Source: Clostridiales bacterium (GTDB taxonomy: Bacteria; Bacillota; Peptococcia; Peptococcales; Peptococcaceae). From it: a stretch of DNA of 5,984 nt. Shown piece after piece: positions 1 through 5,675 of this stretch. The notes below the pieces were generated by a model. It worked only from the letters and a program-made list of their open reading frames with translations. It did no database searches and was not told the origin of the DNA. A program made the position numbers and the translations under genes. Every line of letters begins with the position of its first letter. Position 1 is the stretch's first letter. The stretch is from positions 1 through 5,984 of the forward strand of contig QAKL01000048.1 of assembly GCA_003343815.1 (NCBI GenBank). The letters are read 5' to 3'.

Positions 1-392
1 CTATCGCCAAAAACACCCTGCGCGCTTTTTTGACAGGCGGTCTCATCTGCACCATCGCCCAAACAATGATCAATTTGCTCACCCTTTATACCGCGCTTGA
101 TGCTAAAACCATCAGCGCTTTGGGCAGTGTAAGCATTATCATCTTGACGGCTGTCTTAACAGGTTTCGGCATTTACGATGAGATCGGCCGCTTCGGCGGC
201 GCAGGATCCATGGTGCCTATCAGCGGCTTTGCCAACTCGATCGTCTCTGCCGCTTTGGAGTTTAAGCGCGAGGGCATGGTTTACGGTATCGGCGCCAAAA
301 TTTTTACCGTGGCCGGTCCCGTGATCCTTTACGGCACCCTCTCCTCGGTTATCATCGGCTTAATTTCTTACATCGGAGGCTACTATGGCTGA
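1..392 (+). CDS. spoVAC: Stage V sporulation protein AC (SpoVAC), 5'-truncated by the window edge
   Basis: Membrane protein of the SpoVA complex, which moves Ca-dipicolinic acid (DPA) into the developing spore and releases it at germination. The B. subtilis homologue behaves as a mechanosensitive channel (family knowledge). The reading frame is open to the left edge, reading IAKNTLRAFL before the TTG at 30, so that TTG is not the start. About 130 residues are visible against roughly 150 in the family, so only some 20 N-terminal residues are missing. Visible family marks are GGLICTIAQ in the first membrane segment, a second hydrophobic segment (SVSIIILTAVLTGFGIY), the signature GGAGSMVPISGFANS, and a hydrophobic C-terminus. 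The stop TGA (390-392) overlaps the start of spoVAD by 8 bases, which indicates translational coupling. It is paralogous to SpoVAE downstream. Confidence 0.95.
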   Translation, partial: IAKNTLRAFLTGGLICTIAQTMINLLTLYTALDAKTISALGSVSIIILTAVLTGFGIYDEIGRFGGAGSMVPISGFANSIVSAALEFKREGMVYGIGAKIFTVAGPVILYGTLSSVIIGLISYIGGYYG

Positions 393-1404
393 AAAAATAA
401 ACTCCCGCACCTATCGTTTTACCCGCGATATTTTCATTAATTCCTATGCGACGGTAACAGGTCCTAAAGAATACGCCGGCCCAATAGGTGCGCATTTTGA
501 TTATCATTTTCCGGATAATTTAAACGGCGAGGCTTCCTGGGAAAAATCCGAGCAGAAACTGCAAAGCTATGCCTTGGAATTAGCCCTTGCCAAAGGAAAC
601 TTAGAAGCTGAGGATTTGGATTTCTTTTTAGGCGGCGATTTATTAAACCAAATCATCGCCACTTCCTTTACCGCCCGCGGCTTAAACGCGCCATTTCTGG
701 GTCTTTACGGTGCCTGCTCGACCTTATGCGAAGGTTTATTTTTAGCTGCAGCTTTGCTGGATAACCATATCGGCGCACATATCGCCGTCAACGCTTCCTC
801 TCACCACGACAGCGTCGAACGGCAATTACGCTATCCGACCGAAATGGGCGTACAGCGCTTGATGAGCGCCCAGTGGACAGCGACGGCAGCAGGCTCATAT
901 ATTTTGAGCCCTAAGCCCTCACCCTGGCAAATCACAGCCGCAGTCCCCGGACGCGTCGTCGACTGGGGTATCGCCGATAATAACGACCTCGGTTCGGCTA
1001 TGGCGCCTGCCGCCTGCGACACAATTGCCGCTTTTTTAAAGGATAACCAAGACTCTCCACTGCCTGATTTGATTATCAGCGGTGATTTAGGTGTTTTAGG
1101 CAGCAAAATCTGCGCTAAGCTCCTTTTGAACCAAGGCTATGACATCGAAAAAATTTACGCCGACTGCGGCTGTCTGCTATACGATCCCGCGCAGGATACC
1201 CATAGCGGCGGCAGCGGCGCCGGCTGCTCAGCGGCAGTTTTAGGCGCGTATATCCTGCCCAAAATCAAAGCAGGCGAATTAAACAAAGTATTAGTAGTCG
1301 CAACCGGCGCCCTTTTAAGCCCGACCTCTACCCAGCAAGGCGAAACTATCCCCTCCATTGCCCACGGTATTTTAATCGAGCGAAACTCCAGCGAAAGCAG
1401 GTGA
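385..1404 (+). CDS. spoVAD: Stage V sporulation protein AD (SpoVAD), DPA-binding protein
   Basis: Soluble or peripheral component of the SpoVA channel. Family members have a thiolase/ketoacyl-synthase-like fold and bind DPA directly (established for Bacillus). The 339 residues match the usual length of about 338. Recognisable blocks are GDLLNQI (84-90), GLYGACSTLCEG (106-117, resembling the thiolase nucleophile region with Cys111), SSHHDSVERQLRYPTE (138-153), MAPAACDTI (206-214), SGDLGVLGS (232-240), DCGCLLYD (260-267), GGSGAGCSAAV (275-285) and ATGALLSPTSTQQGETIP (306-323). The start is ATG 385 with GGAGG at 375-379, five bases upstream and inside the end of spoVAC. The stop TGA at 1402-1404 overlaps the next gene's start region. 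No frameshift or missing block is apparent. Confidence 0.97.
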   Translation: MAEKINSRTYRFTRDIFINSYATVTGPKEYAGPIGAHFDYHFPDNLNGEASWEKSEQKLQSYALELALAKGNLEAEDLDFFLGGDLLNQIIATSFTARGLNAPFLGLYGACSTLCEGLFLAAALLDNHIGAHIAVNASSHHDSVERQLRYPTEMGVQRLMSAQWTATAAGSYILSPKPSPWQITAAVPGRVVDWGIADNNDLGSAMAPAACDTIAAFLKDNQDSPLPDLIISGDLGVLGSKICAKLLLNQGYDIEKIYADCGCLLYDPAQDTHSGGSGAGCSAAVLGAYILPKIKAGELNKVLVVATGALLSPTSTQQGETIPSIAHGILIERNSSESR

Positions 1405-1409
1405 TGAAA

Positions 1410-1772
1410 ATGTTTCACGGTTTATGGCAGGCATTTTTAGTCGGCGGATTGATTTGCACGATTGCCCAGTTAGTCATAGAATTAACGCCCTTTCAAATCA
1501 CACCGGCGCATGTTTTGGTAAGCTACGTCGTTTCGGGCGCAATTTTAAGCGCCGTAGGACTATATCAGCCGCTTGTTGATTTTGCCGGAGCGGGCGCTAC
1601 TGTGCCTTTATCGGGATTTGGGCATTTACTGGCGCAGGGAGCGATCGAAAAAGTCGCCGAGAACGGACTGATCGGCGCCTTTACCGGTGGACTGTCCTCC
1701 GCATCGTTAGGCATCACTGTTGCGCTAGTTTTAGGATTTACCACCGCCATATTGTTTAATCCACGCGGATAA
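1410..1772 (+). CDS. spoVAE: Stage V sporulation protein AE (SpoVAE, SpoVAEb type)
   Basis: Small integral membrane subunit of the SpoVA DPA channel. Three in-frame starts exist: GTG 1401, ATG 1404 and ATG 1410. ATG 1410 was chosen because AGGTGA (1399-1404) lies five bases upstream and because MFHGLWQAFLVGGLIC matches the usual N-terminus. ATG 1404 (TGATG overlap with the spoVAD stop) remains possible. The 120 residues fit the family (about 116). Features in order are a membrane segment with VGGLICTIAQ (11-20), a second hydrophobic stretch (about 33-52), the signature GAGATVPLSGFG (60-71), and a C-terminal glycine/alanine-rich membrane segment (about 90-116). The GGLICTIAQ block is identical in SpoVAC, showing common ancestry. 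It is the last gene of the operon; its stop TAA touches the terminator stem. Confidence 0.95.
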   Translation: MFHGLWQAFLVGGLICTIAQLVIELTPFQITPAHVLVSYVVSGAILSAVGLYQPLVDFAGAGATVPLSGFGHLLAQGAIEKVAENGLIGAFTGGLSSASLGITVALVLGFTTAILFNPRG

Positions 1773-1804
1773 AAAAATACCAAGCCTATGCTTGGTATTT
1801 TTTT
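1771..1804. terminator. Bidirectional intrinsic terminator between spoVAE and the convergent membrane-protein gene
   Basis: A perfect inverted repeat with arms 1771-1785 and 1790-1804 and a CTAT loop. The core is TACCAAGC/GCTTGGTA, and a run of seven A on the left mirrors seven T on the right. It therefore gives a hairpin plus U tract in both directions. It begins inside the spoVAE stop codon and ends 8 bases before the stop of the minus-strand gene, so it serves both converging transcripts. Confidence 0.93.
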
Positions 1805-1812
1805 CGTTTATA

Positions 1813-2769
1813 TTATTGTTCTTTGTAAAGCAAATTTCCTTTGCTGTCGTAGACGGATGCTCTGCTGCCGCAATCCGTGACATCACCGAGGCTCGCACTC
1901 TTATCATCGACATTTAATTCTAACAGCTCACTGCGGTAGCACAGCCCGTTTGCATCGATAAGCTCGCAATAAACGGTATATTTATTATTGCTTTCCAAGG
2001 TCAAATTCTCATTTACGCTATAATAAAAATATCTGCTCTCGCCGCTTGCCAGCGATAATGCAGCCTCCGGCGTCATGCTGCCGTCACGGTCACTGCTTAC
2101 TTCATTAGTAATGTCTTTGCGCATAATATCATTCTTGCCGTCGGAAACTGCCAAAACGATGTTTTCAATCTGCACTCCGTTGGCACCGTCAATATTAACA
2201 TTCAAATCTCCGTTCAAATTAATCGGGCATTTACCGTCCTTGACCGTTGATTGGCTATAGCTGAATGATAAATCGGCATAAATCGAGGGCAGAGCTTCGT
2301 CCATCGGTGCAAAGTACCAATCGAGCTTTTCGGTCCGAGTGTCGTTACCCTCGACAAAGCGCACCTTATCCAGATACGTTTCCTGAAACAGCGGTAATTC
2401 CAAAGTGCCGGCAAAACTGCCGTTATTAAGCGTAAGCGGAAAGCTCTGTGTGCCAGCGGAAACATAGGCATGAGTATTAGTGTCGTATTCCTTGGGCGTA
2501 ATCGTGACCTCAACCTCAGTCGTTCTTTTTTCTAAGTCAAATTTACCGTATTCCCAAACGGCATCGCTCAAAATACTGGCCTGCTGCTCTAAAGAATCGT
2601 TTACACTCCAGCTGATATTATTGATACTGTCTCTCACTATATTTATCTGCGATGTAAAATTAGTATTCAGCTGATTAACGCGGTCAGTCAAACTATTAAT
2701 CTGAATCAAGCAAACAATCAGCAAAATTGCCATAATTACCGTTAAAATACTCTGCCAGTTTTTCTTCAT
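1813..2769 (-). CDS. Hypothetical membrane-anchored extracytoplasmic protein
   Basis: I do not recognise a family. The 318-residue product has a short basic start (MKKNWQ), one hydrophobic segment (about 8-24), then a predicted helical stalk (about 25-70, rich in N, S, Q with spaced hydrophobic residues). The remainder looks beta-rich (about 85-290), with alternating hydrophobic/polar stretches such as TTEVEVTIT and KYTVYCELI. This suggests an N-in anchored protein whose body lies outside the membrane. No lipobox fits: Cys20 is preceded by Val. The start is ATG 2769, with AAAGGAG at 2776-2782 and a 6-base gap. A longer frame from 2841 is open, but the promoter lies inside it, so that start would not be transcribed. 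The gene is monocistronic or read through from the XRE gene. Function cannot be inferred. Confidence 0.85.
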   Translation of the reverse strand: MKKNWQSILTVIMAILLIVCLIQINSLTDRVNQLNTNFTSQINIVRDSINNISWSVNDSLEQQASILSDAVWEYGKFDLEKRTTEVEVTITPKEYDTNTHAYVSAGTQSFPLTLNNGSFAGTLELPLFQETYLDKVRFVEGNDTRTEKLDWYFAPMDEALPSIYADLSFSYSQSTVKDGKCPINLNGDLNVNIDGANGVQIENIVLAVSDGKNDIMRKDITNEVSSDRDGSMTPEAALSLASGESRYFYYSVNENLTLESNNKYTVYCELIDANGLCYRSELLELNVDDKSASLGDVTDCGSRASVYDSKGNLLYKEQ

Positions 2770-2808
2770 AATAAACTCCTTTGTTATATTATTTTCACTA
2801 TATGAAAA

Positions 2809-2837
2809 ATTATAGCAAAGAAGAGTTTGCTTGTCAA
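2809..2837 (-). promoter_or_regulatory. Sigma-A promoter of the hypothetical membrane-protein gene
   Basis: On the minus strand the -35 is TTGACA (2832-2837), the spacer is 17 bases, and the -10 is TATAAT (2809-2814). The TGC just before it gives an extended -10. All twelve core bases match consensus. The expected transcript start is near 2802, giving a leader of about 33 nt with the ribosome site at 2776-2782. Confidence 0.88.
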
Positions 2838-2856
2838 TCAAGCGTGCCTACTCAAA

Positions 2857-2876
2857 TGTGAAGATTTTGTGAAGAT
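2857..2876 (-). promoter_or_regulatory. Tandem 9-bp direct repeat upstream of the -35, possible response-regulator site
   Basis: Two identical copies of ATCTTCACA (minus strand; 2868-2876 and 2857-2865) with start points 11 bp apart. They lie 19 bp upstream of the -35 box. One-helical-turn tandem repeats of this kind, here TTCACA-N5-TTCACA, are typical of OmpR/PhoB-family regulators (PhoP-box-like). The repeat is seen directly; the regulator assignment is inference. Confidence 0.4.
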
Positions 2877-2914
2877 ATTGTTTTTTATCCGAAAAACTCT
2901 CTTGGGCACACTTT

Positions 2915-3358
2915 TTACTCCTGCCAATGTTTCAGAGTGGATAAATATTCGTCAAACTGCTTGCTTCTGGTAGCATCATCTAAATTTTGCGGATTGGGCA
3001 TATTTTGCACCAGATAATCCAATAAATCCTCCTTGGATTTATAGAAAAACTCACCGTCATTATAGCACCATTTGCAGTATTCTTCGTTAAACGAGCCGTC
3101 TGCTTCTTTACTCAAAATGTCATCCTCCAGCGGCATCCCGCAGCACTGACAAAATAATTTACGCGGCGAGCCCAAAATGGTATTAATCGACACGTTGAAT
3201 ACTTTGGATAATAATTTGAGCGTTTCCGTGTTAGGCACAGTGTCGCCGTTTTCCCAGCGTGAGACAGCTTGACGCGTGACAAATAATTTCTCTGCCAGTT
3301 CGTCTTGCGATAAATTATGCTTGATGCGCAAATTTAAAATTACATCTTTAGTTTCCAT
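2915..3358 (-). CDS. XRE-family transcriptional regulator with C-terminal zinc ribbon
   Basis: A 147-residue cytoplasmic DNA-binding protein. The N-terminal HTH_3/XRE domain covers about 5-63; LSQDELAEKLFVTRQAVSRWE (16-36) is the helix-turn-helix with the typical recognition-helix QAVSRWENG. The C-terminal domain (about 68-147) resembles the 'putative zinc ribbon' family: FCQCCGMPL then EYCKWCYNDGEFF. Cys70/Cys73 and Cys95/Cys98 are the likely metal ligands (Cys72 is extra), followed by a helical tail ending in LKHW. The start is ATG 3358, with AGGAGGAG at 3364-3371 five bases upstream. It has its own promoter. No convincing terminator follows before the next promoter. Targets are unknown; autoregulation is common in the family. 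The zinc ribbon could be a partner-binding or sensing module (inference). Confidence 0.92.
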   Translation of the reverse strand: METKDVILNLRIKHNLSQDELAEKLFVTRQAVSRWENGDTVPNTETLKLLSKVFNVSINTILGSPRKLFCQCCGMPLEDDILSKEADGSFNEEYCKWCYNDGEFFYKSKEDLLDYLVQNMPNPQNLDDATRSKQFDEYLSTLKHWQE

Positions 3359-3378
3359 TTCATCTCCTCCTCGATTTT

Positions 3379-3407
3379 ATCATAATCCCATCTGCTCAGA
3401 CAGTCAA
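3379..3407 (-). promoter_or_regulatory. Sigma-A promoter of the XRE/zinc-ribbon regulator
   Basis: Minus strand: -35 TTGACT (3402-3407), 17-base spacer, -10 TATGAT (3379-3384). The predicted start near 3372 leaves a very short leader of about 13 nt, with the ribosome binding site AGGAGGAG almost at the 5' end. It lies just downstream of the terminator of the rny operon, so the regulator is transcribed independently. Confidence 0.75.
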
Positions 3408-3422
3408 GCAACGCGCTGTTGC

Positions 3423-3456
3423 TATATAAAACTCCCGTACTTAGGCACGGGAGTTT
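3423..3456 (-). terminator. Intrinsic terminator of the rny-DUF134 operon
   Basis: Inverted repeat AAACTCCCGT (3429-3438) / ACGGGAGTTT (3447-3456) with an 8-base loop. On the minus strand it is followed by TTTTATATAG. It starts 3 bases after the stop codon of the DUF134 gene. The hairpin is strong and the U tract is short. Confidence 0.82.
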
Positions 3457-3459
3457 AGA

Positions 3460-3828
3460 TCAATCGTTATCCTGTTCATTCATTTCGGCGCGTTTACGCT
3501 TGCAGCAGCTGCTGTTTTGGCAACAGTCGCTGTCCAAGCCGTCGCACAAAGTGTAATCTCCGCCCTCGATGCGTAAACGCTTGCCGTTTACCAAAGCATC
3601 GGCCAGCTTTTGTCTGGCCTCGTTATAAATCCATTGGACTGTCGTGCGCGCGACCTGCATACGGCTCGCACACATTTCTTGGGTAAAGCCCTCTAAGTCG
3701 ATCAGGCGAATGGTTTCATACTCATCAATGCTCATATAAATGAGTTCCTGACCATCCTTGTCCAAAGGGCCAAACTGGCAATTATCCGGCATCATGCAAA
3801 TTTTTCTGCATTTTTTTGGTCTGGGCAT
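3460..3828 (-). CDS. DUF134 / UPF0251 family protein with cysteine-rich tail
   Basis: A 122-residue probable DNA-binding protein. The N-terminus MPRPKKCRKI and the following CQFGPL are hallmarks of DUF134 (UPF0251). A sigma-70 region-4-like helix-turn-helix lies at about 32-80 (MSIDEYETIRLIDLEGFTQ, then ASRMQVARTTVQWIYNEARQ). The start is ATG 3828, not the in-frame GTG at 3837, because MPRP is the conserved family start and GAGGTG at 3835-3840 is 6 bases upstream. Nine cysteines (7, 11, 17, 53, 95, 102, 103, 108, 109), five of them in the C-terminal tail, could bind metal or an Fe-S cluster; this is inference. It lies 32 bp behind rny, so it is probably co-transcribed. DUF134 genes are often found near NifB or dinitrogenase-cofactor-like genes elsewhere (family knowledge); none is visible here. 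Confidence 0.9.
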   Translation of the reverse strand: MPRPKKCRKICMMPDNCQFGPLDKDGQELIYMSIDEYETIRLIDLEGFTQEMCASRMQVARTTVQWIYNEARQKLADALVNGKRLRIEGGDYTLCDGLDSDCCQNSSCCKRKRAEMNEQDND

Positions 3829-3860
3829 GGTCCTCACCTCACTTAAAAACTTATAAAAAT

Positions 3861-5405
3861 TTACTTCGCATACTCGACAGCACGTGTCTCGCGGGTGACG
3901 ATGACCTTGATCTGTCCGGGGTATTCCAATTCTTGCTCGATACGTTTCACGATATCGCGGGAAATTTTCGCCGCCTCGACATCATCGACCTTGTCAGGTT
4001 TAACGATGACGCGGATCTCGCGACCGGCTTGAATAGCGTAACATTTTTCGACACCGTCGAAACTATTGGCAATTTCCTCTAATTTCTCCAAACGGCGTAA
4101 ATATGCCTCCAAAGTCTCACGGCGGGCACCGGGACGTGCGGCAGATACCGCGTCGGCAGCCGCTACCAAGACAGCCTCGACTGTCATCGGCTCGACATCG
4201 CCGTGATGCGCCTCGATTGCGTTAACGACCTCTTTCGATTCGCGATAGCGTTTCGCCAAATCAGCGCCAATCGAAACATGCGGCCCTTCGACCTCATGAT
4301 CGACAGCTTTGCCGATATCATGCAGTAAACCTGCTCTTTTGGCTAACTGGACATCCACGCCCAATTCTGCCGCCATAATTCCTGCTAAATGCGCTACCTC
4401 GATAGAATGCTGCAAGACATTTTGTCCGTAACTGGTACGGTATTTCAAGCGGCCGAGCAATTTGATGATCTCCGGATGCAATCCCTGCACTCCGGTATCA
4501 AACGTCGCCTGCTCGCCCTCCTCTCGGATTTTGGTTTCCACTTCTTTTTGAGCTTTTTCCACCATTTCCTCGATACGAGCCGGATGGATACGTCCGTCTA
4601 CAATCAATTTTTCGAGAGCTATCCGGGCGATTTCACGCTTGATCGGGTCAAATCCTGACAAGATGACTGCCTCCGGAGTGTCGTCGATAATCAAATCTAT
4701 GCCCGTTAAGTTTTCTAAAGTGCGGATATTACGGCCCTCACGACCGATAATACGTCCTTTCATTTCATCATTGGGCAAAGCCACCACGGAAACAGTAGTT
4801 TCTGCCACGTAATCGGCAGCACAGCGCTGAATAGCCTGAGAAATGATCTCTCTGGCATTTTTGTCAGCTTGTTCCTTGGCATTATTTTCTAAGTCTTTAA
4901 TTAAAATAGCAGTTTCATGCTTAATCTCGTCTTCAACTTTGTTTAACAGATATTCGCGAGCCTCTTCGCTGGTCAATCCTGCCAAGCGTTCTAACTCGGC
5001 CAATTGCTTGTCATATAACTCGCTAACCTGCGCTTTCATCTTCTCTACTTGGGCTTCGGTGCGCTGCATAGCTTCCTCTTTGCGCTCGATAGCGTCCATT
5101 TTGCGATCCAATGCGTCTTCTTTCTGATTTAAGCGTTTCTCGGTCTTTTGAACCTCTGCCCGTCTTTCTCTAACTTCTTTTTCTGCCTCATTGCGAATAC
5201 GGTAGGCCTCGTCTTTAGCCTCCAACGACGCGCTTTTTTTGATTGACTCAACCTCTTTGTTAGCGTCGTTAATGATTTTTACAGCCTCATCCTCGGCGGA
5301 TTTAATCGCTGCCTCAGCAGTTTTTTTGCGTAAAATATATCCTCCCAAAGCACCGATACATAGCGCCGCTACCGCTAAAATCGCCGGCAATATAATGTCT
5401 GCCAT
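3861..5405 (-). CDS. rny: Ribonuclease Y
   Basis: Membrane-anchored endoribonuclease that starts bulk mRNA decay in Firmicutes, with roles in processing and degradosome-like assemblies (established). The 514 residues fit the usual 515-520. Domains in order are an N-terminal membrane helix (about 4-25), a long charged coiled coil (about 30-185), a KH domain with GRIIGREGRNIR (217-228, GxxG at 221-224), and an HD domain (about 325-425). In the HD domain QHSIEVAHL (332-340) and LLHDIGKAVDHE (360-371) carry the metal-binding residues His333 and His362-Asp363. The conserved C-terminal region ends in ETRAVEYAK. The start is ATG 5405, with AGGAGGT at 5411-5417 and a 5-base gap. All catalytic motifs are intact. 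DUF134 lies downstream. No strong promoter is seen between the start and the terminator at 5484, so expression may depend on read-through from the promoter at 5647-5675. Confidence 0.97.
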   Translation of the reverse strand: MADIILPAILAVAALCIGALGGYILRKKTAEAAIKSAEDEAVKIINDANKEVESIKKSASLEAKDEAYRIRNEAEKEVRERRAEVQKTEKRLNQKEDALDRKMDAIERKEEAMQRTEAQVEKMKAQVSELYDKQLAELERLAGLTSEEAREYLLNKVEDEIKHETAILIKDLENNAKEQADKNAREIISQAIQRCAADYVAETTVSVVALPNDEMKGRIIGREGRNIRTLENLTGIDLIIDDTPEAVILSGFDPIKREIARIALEKLIVDGRIHPARIEEMVEKAQKEVETKIREEGEQATFDTGVQGLHPEIIKLLGRLKYRTSYGQNVLQHSIEVAHLAGIMAAELGVDVQLAKRAGLLHDIGKAVDHEVEGPHVSIGADLAKRYRESKEVVNAIEAHHGDVEPMTVEAVLVAAADAVSAARPGARRETLEAYLRRLEKLEEIANSFDGVEKCYAIQAGREIRVIVKPDKVDDVEAAKISRDIVKRIEQELEYPGQIKVIVTRETRAVEYAK

Positions 5406-5483
5406 ACTCTACCTCCTCTCTTTTTTAATAAAATATTGTTTTCTTAATACTAAAGTAATTAATGATCTGCTTGGGAATTTTGC

Positions 5484-5513
5484 ACAAAAAAAGCAAACCG
5501 GACTGCGGTTTGC
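5484..5513 (-). terminator. Intrinsic terminator upstream of rny
   Basis: Stem GCAAACCG (5493-5500) / CGGTTTGC (5506-5513) with a 5-base loop. On the minus strand it is followed at once by seven T, then GTGC. There is no matching T run on the plus strand, so it acts only leftward. It sits 78 bp before the rny start and about 130 nt after the promoter's transcript start, so it ends a short RNA or attenuates rny. It may also end transcripts from the acyltransferase gene, which has no clear terminator of its own. Confidence 0.88.
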
Positions 5514-5640
5514 CTAAAAATCTACATATAAATACACACAAAAACAAAAGCTCCTTTTTGAAATTGAAGATATGCTTTTTTTCTTCATTTATATATAGTG
5601 AACTCTGCTTTCTTGCAGAAATAAAAACCCAAACAGCTCC
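5484..5640 (-). ncRNA. Candidate structured small RNA, or attenuated 5' leader of rny
   Basis: About 157 nt lie between a strong promoter and a strong terminator, with no convincing protein gene. Read on the minus strand, the RNA can form: hairpin UUCUGC/GCAGAG (5615-5620 with 5603-5608); a long-range 12-bp helix CUAUAUAUAAAU/AUUUAUAUGUAG (5587-5598 with 5522-5533, one G-U pair); inside it a GAAGA/UCUUC hairpin (5582-5586 with 5566-5570) and an AAAAG/CUUUU hairpin (5554-5558 with 5546-5550); and the terminator hairpin. The 5' end, GGAGCUGUUUGGGUUUUU, would be single-stranded. It matches no RNA family I recognise; T-box and 6S features were not found. Boundaries are predicted. Whether it stands alone or is the rny leader cannot be settled from sequence. 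Confidence 0.5.
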
Positions 5641-5646
5641 TTATAT

Positions 5647-5675
5647 ATTGTAACTTGAAAGTAAGCATATGTCAA
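5647..5675 (-). promoter_or_regulatory. Sigma-A promoter driving the candidate small RNA and probably rny
   Basis: Minus strand: -35 TTGACA (5670-5675, perfect), 17-base spacer, -10 TACAAT (5647-5652, five of six). The expected start is at about 5640 on a G. It lies 49 bp downstream of the acyltransferase stop, so it is separate from that gene. If transcription passes the terminator at 5484-5513, the rny message has a leader of about 235 nt. Confidence 0.8.

Noticed and set aside
30..32. TTG as the spoVAC start.
   Set aside because: The frame continues to the window edge with conserved SpoVAC residues, and the TTG lies inside the first membrane segment.
1813..2769. Lipoprotein signal in the hypothetical membrane protein (Cys20).
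   Set aside because: The residue before the cysteine is Val instead of Gly/Ala/Ser, so the lipobox is not met.
2770..2841. An upstream extension of the hypothetical membrane protein (start at 2841).
   Set aside because: The consensus promoter lies inside the extension, and the ribosome site with ATG 2769 gives a normal membrane-anchor N-terminus.
2838..2914. A terminator after the XRE gene (GTTTTT...AAAAAC hairpin).
   Set aside because: The 6-bp stem is only A/T plus one G-C pair and no U tract follows, so read-through into the next gene is possible.
3829..3837. GTG start at 3837 for the DUF134 protein.
   Set aside because: The family begins with MPRP, encoded from ATG 3828, which has its own ribosome site.
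5514..5588. A 24-residue minus-strand frame (MKKKSISS... ending VYLYVDF) whose TAG touches the terminator stem, like a leader peptide.
   Set aside because: There is no ribosome binding site at a usable distance (the nearest purine run is about 14 bases away), the start codon falls in a predicted helix, and there is no run of one regulatory amino acid codon.
5484..5640. T-box riboswitch or 6S RNA in the rny leader.
   Set aside because: There is no T-box sequence (AGGGTGGNACCGCG-like), no specifier-loop layout, and no single long hairpin with a central bubble as in 6S RNA.
5462..5653. Plus-strand frames across the rny upstream gap.
   Set aside because: They have no ribosome site and low-complexity products, and they overlap the minus-strand promoter and terminator.
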